Source: Massilia sp. 9096 (GTDB taxonomy: Bacteria; Pseudomonadota; Gammaproteobacteria; Burkholderiales; Burkholderiaceae_D). Taken from it: a DNA stretch of 64,000 bases. Shown one piece after another: positions 45,362 to 54,085 of the stretch; position 1 is the first letter of the stretch, and the number at the start of each line of letters is the position of its first letter. Location: assembly GCF_000745265.1 (NCBI RefSeq), contig NZ_JQNN01000001.1, positions 2,542,001 to 2,606,000 on the forward strand. The letters are read 5' to 3'. Below the pieces are notes generated by a model that saw only the letters and a program-made list of their open reading frames with translations, was not told the origin of the DNA and ran no database searches. A program made the position numbers and the translations under genes.

Positions 45362-46798
45362 TCAGACGCCTCCGTTCGCGGTCGCGTTGAACCCAGCGTC
45401 GACGGCAAGCGCGGCGGAAATTGGCCGCGCCGATGTTACAGCCGTACCTGGCCCTCCGGGGTCTGTGCCATCACCCTCGCCCGTTACCGGTCCCTTTCGC
45501 ACCAGGCGAAGCATGTAGCCGAACCCAGCACCAAAGACGCTGAAGTAGACGATGACGAACAGCGCCAGCGTTGTCGCAAGCGCGTCCACCGGATGCGCAG
45601 ATGCAGCGTCAGCTGTGCGCATCAGTCCATACACGACCCAAGGCTGGCGTCCAGCTTCGGTCGTGATCCACCCGGCCAATATCGCGAGCACGCCGGACGG
45701 TCCCATCGCGACGCACAGCTTGAGAAAGGGCCGACACCGGTACAGCTTGTCGCCGCGCCGTAGGAACGCTGCCCATAGCACGGTGCCCATCATGAGAAAA
45801 CCCAGACCGGCCATCGTGCGGAACGACCAGAACACCAGCGGCGAATACGGCCGGTCCGCTGGCGCGAACGACCGCAGGGCCGGGATTTGCTGATTCAGGC
45901 TGTGGGTGAGGATCAGACTGCCCAAGTACGGCAGCTCAAGTTTGCAACCCGTGGTTTCGCGTGCCATGTCAGGACAGCCGACGAGGATGAGCGGCGATGC
46001 CTCTCCTGGGTGATTGTCCCAGTGACCTTCAATAGCGGCGATCTTGGCCGGCTGGTATTTCAGCGTATTCAGACCGTGCGCGTCGCCAATGGCCACTTGA
46101 AGCGGGGCCGCGACAAGCGCGATCCACATTGCCATCGACAACATCTTGCGTACGGCCGGCTCGTCGCGGCCGCGGAGCAGATGCCAAGCGGCCGATGCGG
46201 CGACGAAGAATGCGGTCGCAAGGAATGCGGCGGTCGCCATATGCGCGAGGCGGTAGGGAAACGATGGGTTGAAGATCACTGCAACCCAGTCAACCGGCAC
46301 AACATGACCGTTCTGGATCTCGATCCCTTGCGGCGTTTGCATCCAGCTATTCGAGGCCAGAATCCAGAAAGTCGATACCAGCGTGCCGATGGCAACCATG
46401 AGGGTCGAGAAAAAGTGCAATCCCGGCCCGACCCTGTTCAGCCCAAACAGCATTACCCCCAAGAACCCGGCTTCGAGGAAGAAGGCGGTCAGCACTTCGT
46501 ACGCTAGCAAGGGTCCAGTGACCGGACCGGCGAAGTCGGAAAAGCCGCTCCAGTTGGTTCCGAACTGGTAGGCCATGACGAGGCCGGAGACAACGCCCAT
46601 GCCGAAATCGACGGCAAAGATACGTGACCAGAAGTGATAAAGATCGCGGTAGACGCGCTCTCCGGTCTTGAGCCACGCCCCTTCCAATATTGCCAGGTAA
46701 GCAGCCAAGCCTATGCTGATGGCGGGGAAAATGATGTGGAACGAGACAGTGAACGCAAACTGGATGCGTGCAAGCTGTAATGCGTTGAATGTGAACAT
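45362..46798 (-). CDS. cydA: cytochrome bd-type quinol oxidase subunit I (CIO type)
   Basis: 478 residues. Haem ligand His21 in FAFTVSFHIIFPAISIG; conserved GWITTEAGRQPWVVYGLMRT near the C-terminus. The Q-loop is short, as in CIO-type enzymes. ATG 46798 has AGGAG five bases upstream. It is transcribed from a sigma-54-like promoter at 46912-46927, divergent from fisR. Confidence 0.94.
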   Translation of the reverse strand: MFTFNALQLARIQFAFTVSFHIIFPAISIGLAAYLAILEGAWLKTGERVYRDLYHFWSRIFAVDFGMGVVSGLVMAYQFGTNWSGFSDFAGPVTGPLLAYEVLTAFFLEAGFLGVMLFGLNRVGPGLHFFSTLMVAIGTLVSTFWILASNSWMQTPQGIEIQNGHVVPVDWVAVIFNPSFPYRLAHMATAAFLATAFFVAASAAWHLLRGRDEPAVRKMLSMAMWIALVAAPLQVAIGDAHGLNTLKYQPAKIAAIEGHWDNHPGEASPLILVGCPDMARETTGCKLELPYLGSLILTHSLNQQIPALRSFAPADRPYSPLVFWSFRTMAGLGFLMMGTVLWAAFLRRGDKLYRCRPFLKLCVAMGPSGVLAILAGWITTEAGRQPWVVYGLMRTADAASAHPVDALATTLALFVIVYFSVFGAGFGYMLRLVRKGPVTGEGDGTDPGGPGTAVTSARPISAALAVDAGFNATANGGV

Positions 46799-46814
46799 GG
46801 CGGCTCCTGTCGGC

Positions 46815-46880
46815 TCAGTCGTTCGCTGGTGTAGGCGCTGCATTGGGAGGGCACGGAGGTCGTTTCTGGAGAAAGCTCAT
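46815..46880 (-). CDS. possible 21-residue leader peptide of the cyd operon
   Basis: MSFLQKRPPCPPNAAPTPAND. AAGGA lies seven bases before the ATG, and the stop is 16 bases before cydA. Pro-rich (6 of 21) with one Cys. A leader that stalls ribosomes could tune cydA translation; this is inference and needs ribosome data. Confidence 0.35.
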   Translation of the reverse strand: MSFLQKRPPCPPNAAPTPAND

Positions 46881-46911
46881 TTTGATTTCCTTGTATTGGC
46901 ACTTACTTCAT

Positions 46912-46927
46912 TACAAGAATCGTGCCA
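46912..46927 (-). promoter_or_regulatory. sigma-54 promoter of cydAB
   Basis: Minus strand TGGCACGATTCTTGTA: -24 box TGGCACG, four bases, -12 box TTGTA. It shares TTCTTGTAATGAAGTAAG with the pdo promoter at 51861-51883. About 115 bases upstream of cydA. Confidence 0.8.
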
Positions 46928-47020
46928 ATTACAAAGTCACTACCAAGCCTTTGATTTCATTGAAGAACGACTTGTTACAGGGAACTGAGTCTGCCAACCA
47001 TGAGCATATGCCGCGTCTGC

Positions 47021-47048
47021 GGCAGTGACAAACTGCCACTTGGCAGCG
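47021..47048. promoter_or_regulatory. FisR-type upstream activating element of cyd/fisR
   Basis: GGCAGTGACAAACTGCC then ACTTGGCAGCG, containing the palindrome CTGCCA-CT-TGGCAG. A close copy lies upstream of pdo (51978-52005). It is 94 bases from the cyd -24 box and 49 bases before fisR, so it may also give autoregulation. Confidence 0.7.
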
Positions 47049-47096
47049 TTCTGCCATACGCGCACAATGCGAACATCGACTGCGTATCCTATCTAT

Positions 47097-48449
47097 ATGA
47101 ACCAACACTCTAAGGCCCTCGACAGCGCCGATTTGCATGCACTGCTGTCCTACCTGGAGCACGATGCTGTCCCCAGCATAGTGATGAGTACCGAGTACGA
47201 AATCCTGGCCGCGAACACTGCCTACCGTCGACAGTTCGCGTCTGACGGCAAGCCCTATCTCGGCCACAAGTGCTATGCGGTCTCGCACCACTATGACGTG
47301 CCATGCGACCAGGCAGGTGAGCATTGCCCCCTGCGCGTGGCCCGCGCTAGCGGCACGGCCGAGCGCGTGCTGCATGTGCATCACACGCCACGGGGTCCCG
47401 AGCATGTCGACGTCGAACTGCGCCCGATCCTCGACGCACAGGCAAAGGTGATCGGTTTCGTCGAACGGCTGGAAACAGTGCGCCAGGCCTCGGCTCAGGC
47501 GAACGACCAGGGCCTGGTCGGCTCGTCGCCGGCGTTCAACCGGGCGCTGGGCGACCTGCGCCGCGTCGCCGGTTCGGACTTGCCGGTACTGCTGCTGGGC
47601 CCCTCGGGCACGGGCAAGGAATTGTTCGCGCGGGCTGTCCACGAAGGCAGCGCACGCGCCAACAAGCCCTTCGTCGTAGTCGATTGCTCGGGCCTGACCG
47701 ACACCCTGTTCGAAAGCGAGTTGTTCGGCTACGAACGCGGCGCGTTCACGGGAGCACAGTCGCGCAAGGCTGGCCTCATCGAGACAGCGAAAGGCGGCAC
47801 CTTGTTCCTGGACGAGATTGGCGACGTGCCGCTGTCGATGCAGGTCAAGCTGCTGCGCCTGATCGAATCCGGCACCTACCGGCGGGTCGGCGGTCTGGAC
47901 ATGATCCAGGCCGATTTCCGCCTGGTGGCGGCCACGCACAAGCCCTTGCTGGAAATGGCAAGCAAGGGCCAGTTCCGCGAAGACCTGTACTACCGCATCA
48001 GCGCCTTTCCGATCCGCTTGCCGGCGCTGCGCGACCGGCGCGAGGACATCGCCTTGCTGGTAGAGTCCTTGCTGGCGCGCGGGGCGGGTGCCGCACGCAA
48101 ACCGATGCGCGTCTCGACGCAGGCGTTGTTGATGCTTGCCGACCATGACTGGCCGGGCAATATCCGCGAACTGCGAAATGTGCTGGAGCGCGCGCGGCTA
48201 TTCGCCGACGATGGCGAAATCCGCCCGGAACATCTGCGCCTGGACACCATCCACGTCGCGTTGGCAAGACCCGCGTCGCCGGCCTTGCTGGATGACGCCG
48301 CGTTCATCGCCTATGTCGGCGCCTTCCAGGGGTCCCGCAAGGCCCTGGCGGCGGCGCTGGGCATAAGCGAACGCTCGCTGTATCGCCGCCTGGACGCGTG
48401 CAAGACAACATTGCCCTGGCGCCCCGGCTCGGTCAGGCCAGAATCTTGA
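47097..48449 (+). CDS. fisR: FisR, sulfane-sulfur-sensing sigma-54 activator
   Basis: 450 residues. An N-terminal sensor domain has Cys59, Cys70 and Cys77 ([26 protein letters not shown]); the spacing 11 and 7 equals that of Cys53/64/71 in FisR of Cupriavidus. The AAA+ domain has Walker A GPSGTGKE, the sigma-54 loop [16 protein letters not shown], and [19 protein letters not shown] Fis-type helix-turn-helix closes it ([20 protein letters not shown]). FisR turns on sqr and pdo when polysulfide reacts with the cysteines. Its 3-prime end overlaps the tauE end by 17 bases on the other strand. Confidence 0.9.
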   Translation: MNQHSKALDSADLHALLSYLEHDAVPSIVMSTEYEILAANTAYRRQFASDGKPYLGHKCYAVSHHYDVPCDQAGEHCPLRVARASGTAERVLHVHHTPRGPEHVDVELRPILDAQAKVIGFVERLETVRQASAQANDQGLVGSSPAFNRALGDLRRVAGSDLPVLLLGPSGTGKELFARAVHEGSARANKPFVVVDCSGLTDTLFESELFGYERGAFTGAQSRKAGLIETAKGGTLFLDEIGDVPLSMQVKLLRLIESGTYRRVGGLDMIQADFRLVAATHKPLLEMASKGQFREDLYYRISAFPIRLPALRDRREDIALLVESLLARGAGAARKPMRVSTQALLMLADHDWPGNIRELRNVLERARLFADDGEIRPEHLRLDTIHVALARPASPALLDDAAFIAYVGAFQGSRKALAAALGISERSLYRRLDACKTTLPWRPGSVRPES

Positions 48450-49230
48450 CGGCCAGCCCGGCCGCGACGGCCAGGCACACGATGGCGAACGCCGCCTTCA
48501 GATGGCGCGGCGGCCAGCGCGACGCCAGCCGCCCGCCGCCCAGCACCCCCAGCACAGTCCCCGCACCGAACGGTACGCCGACCCCGAGGTCGAAATGCCC
48601 TCCATGCACGCTGACGGCGACGCCGGCGAACGAGATCAGCGTGATGACGGCAAGCGAGGTGGCCACGGTGGCGCGCATGTCCAGGTCGGTGAAACGCTGC
48701 AGCGCCGGCACCACGACGAATCCCCCGCCCACACCCAGCAGCCCCGATAACAGGCCGGCAGCAGCGCCCATAACTGACAGCCGGCCGGCGCAGCCGGTCG
48801 TCCAGGCGAGTCGGCCCGTATGCGGGTCGCACCGGCACGCGCGGCGCACCGCAGCGATGTCGCCATCGCGCTTTGCCGCCGTCGCGTCCCGCAAGCCCTT
48901 AGCGGCGACCAGGGCCAGGACCGCGGCGAACACCAGCGTCAACAAACGCGTGTCGAGCCGGGCGGCCAGCCATACACCGGCGGGACTGGCGGCGATGCCG
49001 ATCGCCGCGACCAGCATGGCGGCGCGGTAGCGCACGATCCCGGTGCGCAGTCCGAACCAGGCGCCCAGCGCGGCGCCGGCGCCAACCGCGAGCAAGGCGA
49101 CGGGACCGGCCGCGACCACGGTCATGCGCTGGCCGAATACCAGCAGCGGCACGGCCAGGATACCGCCGCCGGCGCCGGTCAATCCCATGATGACGCCGAC
49201 GACGGCGCCGAGTAGAAGGCTCAATAGCAT
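48433..49230 (-). CDS. TauE/SafE family sulfite/anion exporter
   Basis: 265 residues, about eight transmembrane helices with the two repeat motifs [17 protein letters not shown] and [19 protein letters not shown]. TauE proteins are thought to export sulfite or sulfoacetate. ATG 49230 has AAGGA seven bases upstream. A longer upstream frame lies within sqr and is discarded. Last gene of the pdo-sqr-tauE run; it likely removes sulfite made by persulfide oxidation. Confidence 0.87.
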   Translation of the reverse strand: MLLSLLLGAVVGVIMGLTGAGGGILAVPLLVFGQRMTVVAAGPVALLAVGAGAALGAWFGLRTGIVRYRAAMLVAAIGIAASPAGVWLAARLDTRLLTLVFAAVLALVAAKGLRDATAAKRDGDIAAVRRACRCDPHTGRLAWTTGCAGRLSVMGAAAGLLSGLLGVGGGFVVVPALQRFTDLDMRATVATSLAVITLISFAGVAVSVHGGHFDLGVGVPFGAGTVLGVLGGGRLASRWPPRHLKAAFAIVCLAVAAGLAVKILA

Positions 49231-49268
49231 GTTTGGTTCCTTTGCGAATGCGTCGATGCCATTGCGCC

Positions 49269-50933
49269 TCAAGCGTCGATAGCCGGACTGGCCATCCACT
49301 CGCGTCCCTTGAGCATGCCGTGCCAGTAGAGCGGCGGCAGGATGCGCTCCTTGAGCAGCCAAGCCAGGCGCGAGGGCTTGCGGCCGTCGAGCAGCCAGCG
49401 CGGAAAGCTCGGCGCCAGTTTGCCGCCGTAGCGGAACTCGGCGAGCACGATCCTGCCGCGCTCGACCGTCAACGGGCACGAACCGTAGCCATCGTAATGC
49501 GCGGCGCGCGCGTGTCGGCCAAGGTTGGCGAGCAGGTTGTGGGCGACGACCGGGGCCTGCTTGCGCGCGGCCGCCGCGGTTTTGGCGTTCGGCGCGTTGA
49601 TGACGTCGCCGAGGCCGAACACGTTGGGATAGCGCTTGCTGTGCAGCGTCGCCGGATCGACGTCGAGCCAGCCCGCAGAATCTGCGAGAGGACTGGCGCG
49701 GATGAAGTCCGGCGCACGTTGCGGCGGCACGGCGTGCAGCATGTCGAAGCGCACCTCGTCGTGGCGCTCGCCGTCGGGGGTCGCGACGGCGAAGGTGGCG
49801 CTGCGGCTGGCACCGTCGACCGCGACCAGGCGCCGGCCGAAGCGCAGGTCGATGCCGTAGGCGCGCACATACTCCATCAATGCCGGCACGTAGTCGGCCA
49901 CGCCGAACAGGACCGCACCGGCCGAATGGAACTGCACGTCGGCCTTGCCGAGGACGCTGCGCCGGCGCCAGGCGTCGCAGGACAGATACATCGCTTTTTG
50001 CGGCGCCCCCGCGCATTTGATCGGCATCGGCGGCTGGGTGAACAGGGCGGTGCCGCCCTGGAAGCGTTCGACCAGCTCGGCCGTGTAGGGGGCAAGCTTA
50101 TAGTCGTAGTTGGACGTGACGCCGTTGCTTCCGAGGGCCGCGCGCAGGCCGTCGACGGCGTCCCAGTCCAGGGTCAGTCCCGGACATACCACCAGTTGGT
50201 CATATCCGACGAACTGGCCGTTGTCGAGCACGACCGCATTGTGGTCTGGATCGAAACACACGACCTTGGCCTTGATGCGGCGCACCCCGGCCGGGATCAC
50301 CGTGTCCATCGGACGCATCGTCTGCGCCGGATGAAACACGCCGGCGCCCACCATAGTCCAGCCGGGCTGGTAGTAATGGGTGTCGGCGGGATCGACGATG
50401 GCGATGTCGAGCGCGGCATCGCGCGCCAGCAGGCTCGCCGCTACCGCGATACCCGCGGCGCCAGCCCCGCTGATCAGCACCTGATGCGACGACGAGATCA
50501 AGGCTTCGCGCCACGGGCCCGGGGCCGCGATACGCGGCAGCAGCGTGGCCAGGTCGTGCCCGGCGCGCGCGGCGCGGGCGAGGATCTCCTGCGGCGGCAT
50601 GGCCTGGCCACAGGTCAACGCCCACAGCGAGGCACTGCGTTTGCCGCTACGGCAGTAGGCGAGCACCGGGCCATGCAGATCGTCCAGCAGACTGCCGAAC
50701 GCCGTCACGAGCTGGTCGTTCAAGCCATTCGGCTCGACCGGTAAATAAAACGTGCGGATGCCGGCGGTCAGCGCGCTCGCCTGGATGTCGCGGTAGTCCG
50801 GCTGGTCCGCGGCTTCGCCATCCGGGCGGTTGCAGATGATTGCGTCGTAGCCGGCGGCGGCGATCGCGGCGACGTCAGCCGGATGAATTTGCGGCGAGAC
50901 CGAAAATTTTCCGGTCAGATGGGTAATGCGCAT
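49269..50933 (-). CDS. sqr: TIGR01244/DUF442 sulfurtransferase domain fused to sulfide:quinone oxidoreductase
   Basis: 554 residues. Residues 1-130 are a phosphatase-like/rhodanese-like domain with catalytic Cys94 in VLAYCRSGKRSAS. Residues about 150-554 are a type II SQR: FAD fold LISGAGAAGIAVAASLL, then cysteines in LVVCPGLTLDWD (about 250) and PPMPIKCAGAPQKAMYLS (about 306), and VFGLGDVINAPNAKT. SQR oxidises sulfide to sulfane sulfur at the membrane; the fused domain could pass it on. ATG 50933 has GGAG six bases upstream. 25 bases after pdo. Confidence 0.9.
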   Translation of the reverse strand: MRITHLTGKFSVSPQIHPADVAAIAAAGYDAIICNRPDGEAADQPDYRDIQASALTAGIRTFYLPVEPNGLNDQLVTAFGSLLDDLHGPVLAYCRSGKRSASLWALTCGQAMPPQEILARAARAGHDLATLLPRIAAPGPWREALISSSHQVLISGAGAAGIAVAASLLARDAALDIAIVDPADTHYYQPGWTMVGAGVFHPAQTMRPMDTVIPAGVRRIKAKVVCFDPDHNAVVLDNGQFVGYDQLVVCPGLTLDWDAVDGLRAALGSNGVTSNYDYKLAPYTAELVERFQGGTALFTQPPMPIKCAGAPQKAMYLSCDAWRRRSVLGKADVQFHSAGAVLFGVADYVPALMEYVRAYGIDLRFGRRLVAVDGASRSATFAVATPDGERHDEVRFDMLHAVPPQRAPDFIRASPLADSAGWLDVDPATLHSKRYPNVFGLGDVINAPNAKTAAAARKQAPVVAHNLLANLGRHARAAHYDGYGSCPLTVERGRIVLAEFRYGGKLAPSFPRWLLDGRKPSRLAWLLKERILPPLYWHGMLKGREWMASPAIDA

Positions 50934-50958
50934 GGATGGCTCCAGATCGTGGCTCGGG

Positions 50959-51834
50959 TCAGATTGCATTGATTGGGATCTTCAGGTAGCGGATGCCGTT
51001 CTCCTCCACCGGCGGTAGCGCGCCGGCGCGCATGTTGACCTGTACCGCGGGCAGCATCAGCACGGGCATCGGCAGCGAAGCGTCGCGCTTTGTGCGCATG
51101 TCGACGAACTGGTCCACACTGGTGCCGTCGCGCACATGGATGTTGCAGGCGCGCGCTTCGGCGACCGTGGTGACGTACTGCAGCTCGCGACCGCCCGGCT
51201 GATAGTCGTGGCACATGTAAAGGCGCGTTGCGTCGGGCAGTTCGAGCAACTGGCGGATCGACGTGAACAGGATGCGTGCATCGCCGCCAGGGAAGTCGCA
51301 GCGTGCGGTGCCGTGGTCGGGCATGAACATCGTGTCGCCCACGAAGGCAGCTACGTCATCGCCTTCTTGAAACACGTAAGTGACGCATGCCGGTGTATGT
51401 CCCGGTGTATGCAGGACCTGGGCCTGCAAGCCACCCACCGTGAAACATTCACCGTCGCGAAACAGGTGGTCGAACTGGCGGCCGTCCGGCACGAATTCGG
51501 GCTCCGCATGGAACAGGATCCCGAATACGTTCTGGACACTGCGGATGTGTTCGCCAATCGCAATACGCCCGCCGAGACGTTGCTTCAAATACGGCGCGGC
51601 GGAAAAATGGTCGGCATGAGCATGGGTTTCCAGTATCCATTCCACCCAACCGTCGAGCGCCTGAACGCGCTCGACGATCCGGTCGGCACTGGCCGTGGTT
51701 GTACGCCCGGACTTGGGATCGAAATCGAGCACGCTGTCGATGATCGCGCACGCCTTACTGTGCGTGTCCATCACGATATAGCTTACCGTGGACGTGGTCG
51801 AATCGAACAAACCTTCGATATGTAGATTATTCAT
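50959..51834 (-). CDS. pdo: persulfide dioxygenase, metallo-beta-lactamase fold
   Basis: 291 residues. Metal motif THAHADH (His71, His73, Asp75, His76), then LHTPGHTPACVTY and GDTMFMPDHGTARCDFPGGD. This fits the Blh/PDO2 branch related to ETHE1, which oxidises glutathione persulfide to sulfite with one Fe(II). First gene of the pdo-sqr-tauE operon behind a sigma-54 promoter. Its product sulfite needs an exporter, and two candidates (TauE, YeiH) lie nearby. Confidence 0.9.
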   Translation of the reverse strand: MNNLHIEGLFDSTTSTVSYIVMDTHSKACAIIDSVLDFDPKSGRTTTASADRIVERVQALDGWVEWILETHAHADHFSAAPYLKQRLGGRIAIGEHIRSVQNVFGILFHAEPEFVPDGRQFDHLFRDGECFTVGGLQAQVLHTPGHTPACVTYVFQEGDDVAAFVGDTMFMPDHGTARCDFPGGDARILFTSIRQLLELPDATRLYMCHDYQPGGRELQYVTTVAEARACNIHVRDGTSVDQFVDMRTKRDASLPMPVLMLPAVQVNMRAGALPPVEENGIRYLKIPINAI

Positions 51835-51867
51835 GGGTCTTTTGAAAAATGAGCACCCTTACTTCAT

Positions 51868-51883
51868 TACAAGAACCATGCCA
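51868..51883 (-). promoter_or_regulatory. sigma-54 promoter of pdo-sqr-tauE
   Basis: Minus strand TGGCATGGTTCTTGTA: -24 box TGGCATG, -12 box TTGTA, then AATGAAGTAAG as in the cyd promoter. About 35-50 bases before the pdo start. Confidence 0.78.
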
Positions 51884-51977
51884 GTTTGCGATCTTGCGAT
51901 AACCCTCTGAGGGAAAAAGGAATTTTCTTCTTAAGGCGATTTCGGCCGTCCAGATGTCTCCGATCTGCCATATGCAT

Positions 51978-52005
51978 GGCAGTGCCAAAGTGCCGGATGG
52001 CAGCG
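51978..52005. promoter_or_regulatory. FisR-type upstream activating element of pdo
   Basis: GGCAGTGCCAAAGTGCC then GGATGGCAGCG, next to the palindrome CTGCCATATGCATGGCAG (51965-51982). It is 95 bases from the -24 box, the same distance as at cyd. Confidence 0.7.
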
Positions 52006-52135
52006 CTTGATTCATACAAACAGCCGATGCCATTTAAGGTTTCGCGCCGACGCCTGGACGACCGGATCGCTCAAAGATGATCCGCTGGCCGCTTGCGTAA
52101 TGAGCAACGCATGCCGATCCAGCGACAGCCGCGGA

Positions 52136-52912
52136 CTATTTGGTCCAACCCCAGGCCGCAAAGATCGCGGCGCCGCGTGGCGATTGCAGGAAGTCGACGA
52201 AGGCCTTGGCTAAAGGGTTCGCGGCGCCGTTCGTCGTTAAAGCGACGGCAGTATCGCGGTAAATGGCGTAATCGGACTCGATCGGCACAACGTCGGCAAG
52301 CTTCGGATTGGCGACTTGCCAGATATTCCAGATAAGCCAGGCGTCGATATCGGTGTGGCTGGTCCAGGTGTCGCGCGCGACGGCGCTATTGGCGGCGTAG
52401 CTGGCGATGTTGGCTCTCACCTTCTGGACAGTCTCAAGGTTCCCCTTGCGCCCGGCCATGTCTTCCCACACCCCGTTCTGGCCAGCGCCATTGACGACCA
52501 GAATTCGAAGTCCTGGACGCATCAGGTCAGCGACACCGTGGATATGCTGCGGGTTGCCGTGCCGAACTAGGATAGACAGAGGGCGCAGGTACAAGGGCGT
52601 GACGCTGGTGGCTTGGATGCGCCCATCCATCGCGACCGAAAAATCCGTCATCATCGTTTCCGATCCGCTGTAGATCAGGTCGGCATCCTGCTTGGCACGT
52701 TCGATCCAATTCGGCGTCGGCCCGGCAGTCACCGTCACTTTGACGCCATGTTCCTGTTCGAACACCGCCGCTGCTTCCTTCATCGCCGGAGCAGGACCGC
52801 CAGGTCCATATACCAAGAGAGACGGTTGCGCTGTAGCCAAACCAGCGCTGGCGGCCAATAGGGCTGTGGCCGCGAGCCGCCCAACGGTCTTCGTGGTGGT
52901 GCGTAATTTCAT
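52136..52912 (-). CDS. AcfC-like periplasmic substrate-binding protein
   Basis: 258 residues. Signal peptide to about residue 28 (LLAASAGLATA). The mature part has LLVYGPGGPAPAMKEAAAVF, VTAGPTPNWIERAKQDADLI and YSGSETMMTDF, as in AcfC (COG4588), a ModA-like binding protein with no ABC partner nearby. The ligand may be sulfate or another small oxyanion; unproven. A 58-base gap separates it from yeiH upstream. Confidence 0.78.
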   Translation of the reverse strand: MKLRTTTKTVGRLAATALLAASAGLATAQPSLLVYGPGGPAPAMKEAAAVFEQEHGVKVTVTAGPTPNWIERAKQDADLIYSGSETMMTDFSVAMDGRIQATSVTPLYLRPLSILVRHGNPQHIHGVADLMRPGLRILVVNGAGQNGVWEDMAGRKGNLETVQKVRANIASYAANSAVARDTWTSHTDIDAWLIWNIWQVANPKLADVVPIESDYAIYRDTAVALTTNGAANPLAKAFVDFLQSPRGAAIFAAWGWTK

Positions 52913-52970
52913 GTTGAGTTACCTTTCATGTAGGGGTTAAGGGAGAACGATCTCTGCTTAGCAGCGTGCA

Positions 52971-53990
52971 TTAGACGCCCAGTAGCTTGATCAATCCAAG
53001 ACTGACGAGGCCAAGCCCGATCAGGGACACCACGACCACGGACGCCACCTTGCCGCCAGCGCGCAGCACGGCGCAGGCATCGACACCGAGGCCAAGTGCA
53101 GCCATCGACATGATCGTGAGGAAACTGGCGGCGTCGTGGGCGGGCGCCAGCAGTGGTGCGGGAACCCAGCCCAACGAACGCAGGCATAGCAGCAGAAGAA
53201 ATCCGACAATGAACCAGGGCACCAAATGCGAAAACTTTGGACGCGCACTAGCGCTGCCCCGGCCAAATACTGACAGCAGCAGGACCACCGGCCCCAGCAT
53301 CAGTACGCGCACCAGTTTTACTAGCGTGCCGATATGGACACTAGTGGCCGAGACCGAGGCGGTCGCCGCCAACACTTGCGGCACCGCATACACCGTCAGT
53401 CCTGCGAACACGCCGTATTCCTTTGGCGTCAGCGACAGCATCCCCGACAGCAGCGGCAGTCCCAACACCACGGGCACGCCGAGCACGGAGGTGAAGGCGA
53501 TCGACGCGGTCACGTCCTTGCTGTCGGCATCGATGACTGGGGCGACTGCGGCAATCGCCGAATTTCCGCAAATCGAATTGCCGCATGCGATTAACAGCGC
53601 CATTTTGCTCGGCAGGCCAACGCTGCGGCCTATTCCATAGCTGAAGACAATCGCAACGACGACTACAACGGCGATGCCGGCGATGAGTCCTAGCCCATTG
53701 GCAAGCAAGGTATTCGCGCTGATTGATGCACCCAATAACACGACTGCAATTTCAAGTAAAAGCTTGGCGCCGACGTGGATGCCTAGTTCGAATTTCGGGT
53801 CAAGTCGGCGCAACGTACGAATGCTTGTACCAAGCAGAATCGCAAGGACTAGGCTTTCCAGCCAAGGGCGGCCGAGCCAACGGATTTCGATTTCCTCTAG
53901 CCCATAGGCAAATAGGGTAACTGCAGCGCACAAGAGCATCCCGGGAACTACACTGCCCGTTCCGCCAAAATATTTATTTGAATTTTTCAT
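52971..53990 (-). CDS. yeiH: YeiH family putative sulfate/sulfite exporter
   Basis: 339 residues, about ten transmembrane helices. Signature GNSICGNSAIAAVAPVIDAD and VYAVPQVLAATASVS of the UPF0324/YeiH family. It is divergent from a LysR gene, the same layout as yeiE-yeiH of E. coli, where YeiE responds to sulfite. Together with the sulfide genes this suggests export of oxidised sulfur. Confidence 0.85.
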   Translation of the reverse strand: MKNSNKYFGGTGSVVPGMLLCAAVTLFAYGLEEIEIRWLGRPWLESLVLAILLGTSIRTLRRLDPKFELGIHVGAKLLLEIAVVLLGASISANTLLANGLGLIAGIAVVVVVAIVFSYGIGRSVGLPSKMALLIACGNSICGNSAIAAVAPVIDADSKDVTASIAFTSVLGVPVVLGLPLLSGMLSLTPKEYGVFAGLTVYAVPQVLAATASVSATSVHIGTLVKLVRVLMLGPVVLLLSVFGRGSASARPKFSHLVPWFIVGFLLLLCLRSLGWVPAPLLAPAHDAASFLTIMSMAALGLGVDACAVLRAGGKVASVVVVSLIGLGLVSLGLIKLLGV

Positions 53991-54085
53991 ATCGATATAC
54001 GTTTATGTAATAAACAGATTATTACTTACCGAGATCGTTCGGTCCATCTTATAATTATTGATAAACCATTCGTGATAAATGAACA

